Shown here: positions 55,495 through 64,000 of the stretch, one piece after another
Numbering within the stretch: position 1 is the first letter of the stretch
Layout of the letters: the number at the start of each line of letters is the position of its first letter
Assembly: GCA_947172415.1 (NCBI GenBank)
Contig: OX359197.1
Location: 2,666,001-2,730,000, forward strand
Length of the DNA stretch: 64,000 nucleotides
Reading direction: 5' to 3'
Origin: Chondrosia reniformis
Lineage: Eukaryota > Porifera > Demospongiae > Chondrillida > Chondrillidae
The notes under the pieces: model-generated
Seen by the model: only the letters and a program-made list of their open reading frames with translations
The model's database searches: none
What the model was told of the DNA's origin: nothing
Program-made: the position numbers and the translations under genes

Positions 55495-56399
55495 CTAGGT
55501 AGGGTTAAGTGTCTGCCTAGAGAATGCTTCCACATCATAATTTAATTACTGATGGATTTTCAATACTGTTGACATTGCCATTAGGATATATATCCTTATC
55601 TCCAATGGACGTCCTCATAATCCAGCAACTCTCTCCTGGGGTCATAACATTAGTAAGAGTGTGAATTATTGTTTAAATATTGATAAAATTAGAGACTAAA
55701 TAGATGAATGTGACTACATATATAGGTACCTCATAATCTCTTCATTATATATAAACACATATATACTAAGAAGCAACAGATCATTATGTAGAACACGAGA
55801 AATGGGAATGAAAACAATATAAAATTTACAAGTACAGCTGTCTAATATTGAATTGTGAAAGGAAGGTCTTTTGGGTATGAAAGCTTCTTTCACTGACTCC
55901 TTGGCTTTGGCAAGTGTCTCTTGGAGTGTGAAAATTTTCATAATGGGTATTTGAGCTTGATATTCGAGCTTGATGATAATGACTTGGGTTGCACTGTAAA
56001 TTATGTAAATCATGTGTCTTTGATGTTGACTAGGACATTAACACTGAGTGAGATTCTATTTGAATTCTATTCAAACTGAAAGATACTCCTTACTTTACAG
56101 TGTTGATTAAAATTATGTTGCCATGGGTGAGTGGAACAGTTCTAGAATACAAGAAGGTACTCGTGAGTACTCACATAGACTTAGTACTAATTTACACACG
56201 TATCCATTAAAAATGGCACTATTCGGTCGACAAGTAACACCGTTTTGAAGTGTAAATCACTGTACTGTGAACTTGATCTAGCGTGAGTCACCATCTTTCA
56301 AGTTAACAGAGAGAACGAATTGCTTCTTTACACGAAGAAGGTAAGTGCATTTTGGAAATTATCAGGATGATTGTGTCGGAGGGAAGAAAAACGTCACAC
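55495..56399. other. Possible upstream part of the HECT-like gene
   Basis: A minus-strand block near 55840-55935 encodes TLQETLAKAKESVKEAFIPK and RPSF, which is what usually precedes the FIGE motif in HECT-like proteins, so it may be the preceding exon. Phase does not join cleanly to exon A. Another frame near 55560-55640 is ambiguous. The rest is AT-rich with no clear features. Confidence 0.3.
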
Positions 56400-57290
56400 G
56401 CAACAGTCAGAAATAGGGATTTCGATAGAAAACGAGCTTGCAAAATGTGCATCGCTGTGGACGGCTGCAGAAGGTTACAGCTGAAATAACTGCCTTTATT
56501 GATATGAAAACTAAAGAAGATGATGAAATAACCTAGGCAGAGCTACACAGACTGATGGCAAGGAATTTATCATCCCAAATTAGTCCACCCACAATACGAA
56601 AATTCATTAGAAAAAACTTGGAGTGGGAAGTTGTGTGAACCATGAACCAGATTTGGCCCTATGATTTCAGAGAATAACAAAGGCAAAAGACATGACTTGG
56701 CTAAGATTTGCATTGAGACAAAGGACACCTTGGATGATGTCTTTTGGTCTGATGAGAGCTCAGTACAACTGACAAGCCACAGCCAAACAATGAGTGTGAA
56801 AATTGGAAAAGAGCATGTTTTGAAACTGCAGGCAAAACATACACTAATGGTACATGTATGGGCAGCTATATATCGAAGAGAGGGGCCACAAACATCTGTG
56901 TATTTGACCAGGTCATCAACGGCCCACTCTATGTCCAGATATTAGAGAATTTCCTTTTGCCCTTCCTCAGTACCGCATTCCCTAAGGGGCATTATTGGTT
57001 CATGCAGGACAATGATCCAAAGCACAATAGTCATGTCGTAAAGGTTTTTTATGAGGACAAAGGCATCAATTGGTGGCCAACACCTGCAGACCTTAACCCC
57101 ATCAAACATGTATGGAGGGAGCTGAAGCATTTTATAGCAAGACCCATTAAACAATTGAATAAAAAAGAACTGGTTTAAGGAATCACTTTGTTTTGGAGCC
57201 AGAGGATGACACCTGAGAAGTGCTGCACATACATTAATCGCACTTTGAAGGTTTTACCAAAAATTGTGGCCTAAGAAGAAGGCATCACAG
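56400..57290 (+). pseudogene. Tc1-type transposase relic
   Basis: Two overlapping frames join into one Tc1-like protein: FWSDESSVQL (first catalytic Asp), VWAAI, then GATNICVFDQVINGPLYVQI, WFMQDNDPKHNSHVV (second Asp) and DLNPIKHVWRELK. The family has NPIE at the third catalytic position, so the Glu has become Lys. N-terminal HTH similarity is weak (TIRKFIRKNL near 56600). A frameshift near 56900 and the lost Glu make it inactive. TIRs were not found. Confidence 0.8.
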
Positions 57291-57419
57291 GAGAGTGACG
57301 TTTTTATTGCAACCTTAGTCTCATATTGTAACTGTAATGTTTTTGTCTATGCATTTTTATATTACCATAGTATTTGTTTATTTTATATATACTACCATTA
57401 GTGTTAAATGCTGGCCTAT

Positions 57420-58819
57420 TTAGCTGGCGGTAGCTACTGTCAATTGCCAGTCCATATGGCCTCCAAACATCCTTCTCTTTTTGTCCTGGGCGAACTGGGT
57501 AAATAGAATATATCGCATCTCTGATTGCTGACAGTTGTCTTGGGGATAGCTGTCTTTATTGCATTTTCCTGTACAATTAGACGTAGCCCTCGCCTTCCTA
57601 GAATAGGTCTTCCTTACTAGCTGCACTGCCAGATTGACCTGTGAGTTGGCTGCCTTATATACTACAGAAATGGCCTCTTGCTTGAATAATAAAGAAGACA
57701 AAGAGCCATAGTTTTGAAAAACCTGCTCCAAATCAAAATGCTCATCTTCACATTGTGTAAACTCAGCATTGAGAGTGGGATATGATCTCCATGGTCGAGG
57801 CACACATACACGAGGGGTGGATTGGTAGGGCAGAGAGGGATCGTGCTTAGGTGGATAAGGTGAGCAAGGGGTCAATGGGTACAGGTATTGGGGAGAGTGT
57901 GAAATGGATAGATGGCATTAGTACAGGGATGATCTGGATGGGTGTGTTGTACATGGGGAGAGACACGGTGGGTATAGTGAGTAATGGGACTGAAAGGGTG
58001 GCTAAGGAATGGGAGCATGTGGGCATACAAATGATGGGTAAGGGACAGGAACAGGTGGATAAGATGGTTTAGGCACAGGAGCAGGTGGGTATGGTTTGTA
58101 ATGAATGGGAGCAGGTTTGTATGATGAGAAATGAGTGTGGTGATGTGGTGAAGGTTAAGGGGACAATGCAATGAGAGGGGAGAGGGTGGGCTAATGGGTG
58201 AGTACAAGGGGAGAAGAGAGGGTGGGCTATTGGGTGAGTAAAATGGGAGAGGAGAGGAAGTGCTAGAGTATAGGAACAGGACAGGAGAAAGTGGACTCAG
58301 TTCACTAGGTAATGGACTTGGGGATAGGGATTGGTGATCAAGTTCATGAAGAAAGGTGTTTGTGATCTCGCTCAATACTGCTCTGGATTCAGCTGTTTCT
58401 GCTCCACTAGCCTTTTCTTCCTTTTTTGTACACTTTGCTGGTGGGCTAGACCCCAGCCACAACGGTTTGTAAGCTGAATTCTTTGTGATACTGAGCTTCG
58501 AAGCTTTGTTCTTCTTTGCGCAAAGCTCAGAAGCTTCGTCCTTCATTGTGCAATGCTTTGAAGCTCCATTCTTTGCGCTGCCCTGCTCTGCAGGACTTGC
58601 TTGCTGCTTGGTCTTGCTTTGCTTCTTTGGGGATAGCCAGTCCAATAAATCAATCACTTTTGCTTGATAGTGACGGGAACGTAGCTTTACTATAACTTCT
58701 GTCCCTTCCACGGTGTTGCTGAGATCCCCCAAAACGTGCTTGACGTTCACTTGATGAACCAGCCCGTTGTCCTTAGACTCCAACCATTCTACAGCTATTT
58801 CGTTCATTGTTCGTGCCAT
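57420..58819 (-). CDS. BEN-like protein gene with a coding minisatellite and one frameshift
   Basis: The start MARTMNEIAVEWLESKDNGL at 58819 opens a 315-codon frame: an N-terminal region with VKHVLGDL, EVIVKLRSRHYQAKVI and DLLDWLSPKK, a Lys/Ser-rich linker with repeated KNKAS and KDEAS units, then a Pro/Ser/Leu/His-rich tract (about 57880-58320) made of short repeats such as SPLPFYSPNSPPS. The frame then ends, but the next frame (57420-57875) continues in the same style and closes with AVQLVRKTYSRKARATSNCT, resembling part of a BEN domain (DNA- or protein-binding, chromatin). A one-base shift in the repeat tract would join them. No intron is seen. Confidence 0.5.
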
Positions 58820-59150
58820 CAGAGTCTTCTTACACTACAATACGATTCAAGCTACATGATTGAGAAACGACATGTTCGTGCATTTCGATTAGGTGTTAAT
58901 AATTATGATAATACACGAGTGCAGATAACACATCTACCACATTCTGATCATATGCCTGGTTACAGCCTCAATAATAACAAGAGCATCATTATATGTAACA
59001 GCACTGTCATTGCTCAAGACCAATGGAGAACAGGGATGAGGCAGATACAATGAAAAAGGAGGCATTACTTCCTTGCTTAGTATGAACTGATACATATACT
59101 GGATCAAATACTTTATTATGATGCAGCAGCAGTATATATATATATATATA
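58820..59150. other. Upstream region of the BEN-like gene
   Basis: It should contain the promoter of the minus-strand gene. No TATA box is obvious. A TA microsatellite lies at 59132-59150, next to family A copy A4. Confidence 0.35.
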
Positions 59151-59415
59151 CAGTACAAGCTAAAGTAATCTAATACAAATAAATAAATAATTAATTAAAT
59201 AATATAATCTAATATAATTACTTAATTCATATGGCTCCAAGAAAGGACCTAAACAGAATGGGCATAGTATCATAAAGTTTAGGGTATAAAAATGCATTTT
59301 AAATTAAGGAATTTTTTATTTAGGTCTCTGTTTGGTAGAGAACGGAGGACAAAGTCTGCATATAAAATGCCATAGGACTATAGAAAAGCTATAGAAAATG
59401 TATATTGAAACCAAG

Positions 59416-60396
59416 TGTTACAAATAAATAAAAACATTTAAAAATGAAATGAGAAGTAGGGATGGCAGTCCCTGCAACAGTACCTATCACATCTAGAAAA
59501 AGTAACGAAACAAGAAAGTGATCATATGGTAAGGCTAACATTGCAGAAGTGGCATACTGAAACTTAACTATACACATCACTTCTATGTTTGGGCGCATCA
59601 TGGATATACTAGAAGTAGGGATCGATGCGCCCAAACATAGAAGTGATGTGTATAATTAAGTTTCAGTATGCCACTTCTACAATGTTAGCCTTATCATATG
59701 ATCACTTTCTTGTTTCGTTACTTTTTCTAGGTGTGATAGGTACTGTTGCAGGGACTGCCATCCCTACTTCTCATTTCATTTTTTAAATGTTTTTATTTAC
59801 TTGTATTCCTTCTTTTTTGTAATGTTATATACTTATTAAAGTTAGTTTTGTAAATTTTTGGCGAAAACTCGAAATATAACGTCGTAGTTGAAGGCAATCA
59901 GGAGGTGACCAAGAACTCCTAATTAGAAAATGGCGACAAAAAGGTTCCAATTTGCTTACGCGCCACAGAAAACCGTCTTTGCACAAATCGTTTGAAGACA
60001 GAAAGGTGCCTATTCCCTAGTTGCTAAAACTTTTAGACGATATGCCCCTAAAATGTATTTATCTACAAGTGCATTTATGCACTAGCGTGAAATAAAAGGA
60101 ATAATAATAGTAATAATAAGAATAATAATAATAATAAGAAGAAGAAGAAGAAGAAGAAGAAGAAAATGAGGAAAACCGGAAGTAGGCCTGAAACCATTTT
60201 ACAAACTTGAAGCCTTTATGCGCTCTTGAAAACAGCTTCCCTCAATTGAAATTGTACAAAAAAGACACATTACGAGTTTAAAAGAGGTAAAAACACATTT
60301 GCTGCCTACTTATAAGGTGTTAACCCGTAATACATTGAATATGGTATACATTTTTTTTCAGGCCATCCCTACTTAGAGAGTACTACCGTGTTCTCT
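59416..60396 (-). repeat. Family B repeat, copy B2, inserted in A4
   Basis: Minus-strand copy of B1: GGCCATCCCTACTTAGAGAG at its 5' end and the palindromic double b-unit at its 3' end. It includes a GAA/AAT microsatellite (about 60100-60172). Family A sequence resumes on both sides (GAAACCAAGTGTTA, then GTCAGATCACTATGAAACC). Confidence 0.75.
59420..59804. repeat. 385-bp near-perfect palindrome
   Basis: Left arm 59420-59599 and right arm 59624-59804 match almost base for base as inverted copies around a 24-bp centre; CACTTCTATGTTTGGGCGCA and GATGCGCCCAAACATAGAAG mark the inner ends. Each arm is one b-unit of family B; locus B1 has only one. It is the most conserved inverted repeat in the window. 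Confidence 0.9.
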
Positions 60397-61006
60397 GATA
60401 TTGATAAACTTATCAATTTGTCAGATCACTATGAAACCCACAAAAATCATGGTACATGTGTATGACAAATGTCTGGTAAAGTTTTGTTTAATAAAAGTTG
60501 CAAATTAATCAAGATATAATGAAGAATGCAAGGTTACGATTGTGCAATCTGGTGATGTATTGTGATGTTTCTCCAATGCATCACCAACACCCTTGTATGT
60601 CACTCCGTACACATTTAAAGAATAATATGTCATTGCAAAAAGATCATTGCCTCGTTGCTAAAGAAGATAATCCTTTTTGTGAACGGCCATGACAAGTCGA
60701 CGCTCTTCTACGAGAAGGAGCTACCAAATAAGCGACTTGTAGCGAAGGTTTGATAAAGCGTATTTGTATACGTTCCCGTTAAGTTTGAAGCAGAGTTGTC
60801 CCTATATTGATGCAAAAGAAATTCGTTTAGCTGACCCTATTAAAACTAGCTCTGTCTTCTCTTCTGATGTTTTTTGTTCATATTTTTACTTGTCCATGTG
60901 TAGGTATAAGGAGTGTTTGTTGTGATCATTATGACAATGAAGCCTTGTTGAGCATCAGCAACATGAATTTACTAATTTCCTACTTGATATTCCCACTCCT
61001 GTATTA

Positions 61007-61034
61007 CTGATGAAAGACCTCCGGGTTGACATCC
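61007..61034 (+). ncRNA. Hammerhead-like core in family A (copy A4, mutated)
   Basis: CTGATGA, AAGACCTCCGGGTT, then GAC instead of GAAAC, then ATCC. The catalytic GAAA has lost two A bases, so this copy should be inactive. The outer arms AATTTACTAATT (about 60966) and AATTAGTAAATT (about 61036) can still pair. Confidence 0.35.
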
Positions 61035-62445
61035 AGAATTAGTAAATTTATGTAACTGACGTTCAACAAGGCTTTATTCCATGTGTGTACGTTTTCCATG
61101 TGTACATAGAGTGGAATCTTATAACGTCATTGCTCATAGTGAATGTCTAAGTATAGTACTTTGCTGGCTAATTACACTCAAGTACACTACACAGTGAAAG
61201 TTACTGGTAAATATATAAAATATTAAAATTACAATCAAGTGCTACACAGTACAAGTTACGTCATATAACATACTTATATAAAGGCTTGGCCTTTTATGTC
61301 CTTGTGTATACAAGTTAGAAAATGGTCTCTAACGCTGTTGATTATGCGAATGCATGCAAGCAACCAACGGTACTTCTAGCTCATACTCAAGGCAAGTCAA
61401 ATCTGCGGTGATTATTGGTTGAGACCACCTGCATGAGACTGGAATTTTTGCTGATAATGGCATGCAGATGCATCATATTTAGTCTATACTAAGGTGTGAA
61501 AAGGTAATTGGAAGGCCATGTGTTTAACCTTATATGATCTGTAGAGACTACTACTCTGTGTGCAGCAGTTGAGAATTTCATTGTGGCTAAAGTCTTATAG
61601 CATTTAATATAACTGAATGTGATTCTTTTGGGAGTCACTTGCATCCGTGTATAAATTTGTAACTTGCACTGTGTGGCACTTGATTGTATTTAAACATGCA
61701 TAATATATAACACTCCTTATTCCTACACATGGACTATTGCAAGTAAAAATATGAACAAAAACCTAAGAAGAGAAGACAGAGCTTAAATTACCAAAGTTTT
61801 AATACGGTCGACTAAACAGATTTCTTTTGCATCAATATAGGGACAATTCAGCCTCGAACTTAACGGTAACGTATACAAAAACGCTTTATCTAACCTTCGC
61901 TACAACTCACTCATTTGGTAGGAGAGCGTTGACTTGTCATAGCCCTTCACAAAGGGATCATCTTCTTTAGCTAACCAGGCAGTGACGTTTCGCAACATCA
62001 CAAGATTCACTAAATGTGTACGGAGCGACATATGAGAGGCATTGGTGACGCACTAAAGAAACATAATACATCACCAGATTGTGCAATTGTAACCTTAAAT
62101 TTTAAACCTTCGCCAGACGTTGGTCATACACATGTATCATGATATATGTTGCTTTCACAGTTATCTGACAAATTGAAATTTTTTATCAATATAACACATG
62201 GTTTGAATATAAATTTCCCATAGGTTTTTTATAATCCTATATGGCCTTTTTTATGCAGATTTGTCCTCCGTTTTCTAACAAAAGGGGGCCTAAATAAAAA
62301 ATCTGCTATTTTAAAATCAGTTTTATACCCTAAACTTTATGATAATATACCCATTCTGTTTCTAGGTCCTTTCTTGGAGCCATATGAATTATTTAATTAT
62401 ATTATTTATTATTTAGATTACCTTAGTATATTGTAACTTGCACTG

Positions 62446-63203
62446 TATCTACATAATTTTTAACTATATAGTCATTCCATATAATTGAAAAATATTAAGT
62501 AGCTTTAAATTAGAGCTATAGGTGGGCAAAACTATTATATACAAACCTTTACAGTGCTATGGTTGGAAAACACATATTTTGTTGCCATCAGGAAACTTAC
62601 AAGCAGTCTTCACTCCTGAAGCTGTGCATTGTTCTTTTTTGTTCTTTTTCTTCATAATTCTTTGCATGCAGAAGTATATATCTTATTCCGGTCATCGCTA
62701 ATTTGAAGCCACTGATCCTGTTTGGCCTATTCAGCTTCTCGTTTTCTTTTTTCTTCCTCCTGCATAAAGATTAAATTTGGAAGAATGTATACAGCATGCA
62801 AATTATATAAAGAAGCAAAATCACTTTAGCAATGTCAGCTTTCAAAGATGCCTGTTAAGCTTGATTTTGAACTTTCCTTATCATGCCATCATTTTCCTAC
62901 ATGGAACATACATTCACTATGTAGGCATGAATGAAGTAATGCATGCAATCACTGTACTATGGACTAATCACTTTCACAGTCACTAGAAGTAGTAATTGGA
63001 AAATCCCACAAATTCCCGGATCCTCGTTCACTAGGAGCCTGTATATACATGGCATAGTAGGAAGATGTGCTATAATCTTTGATGTTATAACTGGTGATTT
63101 ATTATGAAATACATGGAAAGTAAATAATAAACTTACTCGTGCCTTTGTATAAGGTTGCGAGACTCTTGAAGTAACAGCTGTGTTTCCAAGTGACTAGACT
63201 TAC
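62446..63203. other. Stretch without clear genes
   Basis: Possible minus-strand exon near 62980-63038 (acceptor TATACAG, APSERGSGNLWDFPI) does not join in frame to the exon at 63204-63451. No repeats are recognised. Confidence 0.3.
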
Positions 63204-63451
63204 TAGAGCAGGGTGTCTTGCTTTTCGAATCTGCATCTCCTATCTGTAGCAACCTTTCCCGGTTTAGCTGCTTTTTTCTGCCTGTGGGCCTCAGTTGCTA
63301 CACATTCATCATTAGGGTCGAAACAGTGACTTCTCTTCTGGCCCAATAAAGCACATGCTGTGAACAGACTGGCCAGCACCCTAGCATTTGCCTCTGATGG
63401 CTTACCAAGGGACTTGCAGATTCTCTTGGTCTTTTTGCCAGACCTTTTGAC
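63204..63451 (-). CDS. Putative exon of an unrecognised gene
   Basis: The block has an acceptor (ACATAAAG|G) and a consensus donor (CTCTA|GTAAGT). Read from 63451 it encodes VKRSGKKTKRICKSLGKPSE, RVLASLFTACALLGQKRSHC, FDPNDECVATEAHRQKKAAK and PGKVATDRRCRFEKQD. It is basic, with a CFDPNDECV motif that I cannot assign to a family. A possible start exon with MDEESPNANM and a GTAAGT donor lies near 63820-63855, but the phase does not fit directly. Confidence 0.4.
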
Positions 63452-63454
63452 CTT

Positions 63455-64000
63455 TATGTAATGTTATTGCAATGAACATATTTCATCTATGCCCTATAAG
63501 TATACATTGGGATGTGCACAGTCATGTGGTTTTGACCCCCATGTAAAGATACATTTCTTTGTCTTTTTTTATATTTAGTTTTATAGGCAAGTGGCAGTAG
63601 ATTTAGTTGTAGCAAGTATAATGTTAAAGTACTTATTTCACCTACTTCATCTTCTTGAAGCTACCAGTAATATACATTTCTCACCTTCTCATAAAGAAGG
63701 TCTGCAAAGATGGATTTAACAGCAGAAAGGAGATTGTTATTCTCTTCTTACTTGATATCATCAGAAGAGGCAAACAACACAGGTCTTGTTCTACCATTGA
63801 ATTTGCACAAGACTTACCACATATTAGCATTGGGGCTTTCCTCGTCCATTCTTGACAAAAACACGCAGTAGATTACCACTGCACATGCGTACAAAAGCAG
63901 CTAGCTGTCATATTACTGCTGCAACTTAATCAACCGTTAACCTTTTACACATTTTTAATCGTTGGAAGGTACGTCTTTAATTGTTCGAAAGCACGTATGT
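63455..64000. other. Terminal stretch, possible 5' part of the minus-strand gene
   Basis: Contains the possible start exon near 63820-63855 and pyrimidine-rich intron-like sequence. Nothing else is recognised. Confidence 0.3.

Larger units (their letters stand above)
59151..62445. mobile_element. Family A foldback element, complete copy A4
   Basis: Bounded by CAGTACAAGC on the left and, in reverse complement, CAGTGCAAGTTACAATATAC on the right, with TA outside both ends. The left arm (59151-60920, less the family B insert) and right arm (about 61700-62445) are long inverted copies, for example GAAGACAGAGCTTAAA near 61776 against the same block inverted near 60845. The central loop (about 60920-61700) holds a hammerhead-like hairpin and the GATTATGCGAATGCATGC block. 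No transposase is encoded. The type is unclear; TA ends suggest mobilisation by a Tc1/mariner or Tigger enzyme. Confidence 0.75.

Noticed and set aside
57851..58072. Plus-strand frame rich in Gly and Met
   Set aside because: It is the antisense of the coding minisatellite of the BEN-like gene.
1..64000. tRNA, rRNA and snRNA genes
   Set aside because: No tRNA-like cloverleaf with A and B boxes and no rRNA segments were noticed on reading both strands; a covariance scan would be needed to exclude them.

Overview
This is AT-rich eukaryotic DNA, almost certainly animal. It has short canonical GT-AG introns, a clear metazoan-type riboflavin kinase gene, BEN-like and HECT-like coding pieces, and a dense mix of metazoan transposon types. 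A sponge or another early-branching invertebrate would fit the compact exons and the presence of Penelope, copia, gypsy, hAT, Tigger and Tc1 elements side by side. That is inference; nothing here names the species. No rRNA, tRNA, CRISPR or bacterial operon structure was seen.

Most of the window is a transposon graveyard with layered insertions. 2361-6412 is a Tigger/pogo element split by a LINE. 6591-11181 is a Ty3/gypsy element with matching 230-bp LTRs, itself interrupted by a small TTAA-flanked unit that carries a PHD finger. 11.3-15.8 kb holds two copies of a large foldback repeat (family A), one containing a Tigger-type MITE and a Penelope scrap. 15.86-18.1 kb is a dead hAT transposase. 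21.42-24.6 kb is a 3-kb LINE. 25.0-27.6 kb is a Penelope-like element split by a TTAA element and ending in a hammerhead-ribozyme-like motif. 29.5-30.8 kb is a second pogo-type element. 30.8-35.0 kb is a reverse-strand Ty1/copia element with both LTRs, followed by a reverse-strand truncated gypsy (35.1-38.4 kb). 38.4-39.4 kb is another family A arm, and 39.5-41.0 kb an inverted-repeat element whose right arm carries a hammerhead-like core.

Host genes are few. The best is riboflavin kinase (41610-42501, plus strand; three exons visible, last exon not found). On the minus strand there are a putative small multi-exon gene (18.2-19.2 kb), a HECT-like C-terminal domain (54.75-55.49 kb), a BEN-like gene with a coding minisatellite and one frameshift (57.42-58.82 kb), and a putative exon at 63.2-63.45 kb. 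An isolated plus-strand exon candidate sits at 51410-51544, next to a MITE.

From 44 to 54.6 kb come LINE fragments, family B repeats, a decayed DDE transposase, an integrase-core fragment, two MITEs (one with a GC-rich 22-bp minisatellite) and a 3-kb reverse-strand CR1/L2-like LINE. A Tc1 relic lies at 56.4-57.3 kb. 59151-62445 is the most complete family A foldback element; inside it is a 385-bp near-perfect palindrome. The strongest candidate for something undescribed is the recurrence of hammerhead-like cores in three different repeat families: the Penelope-like element, family A and the 39.5-41.0 kb inverted-repeat element.
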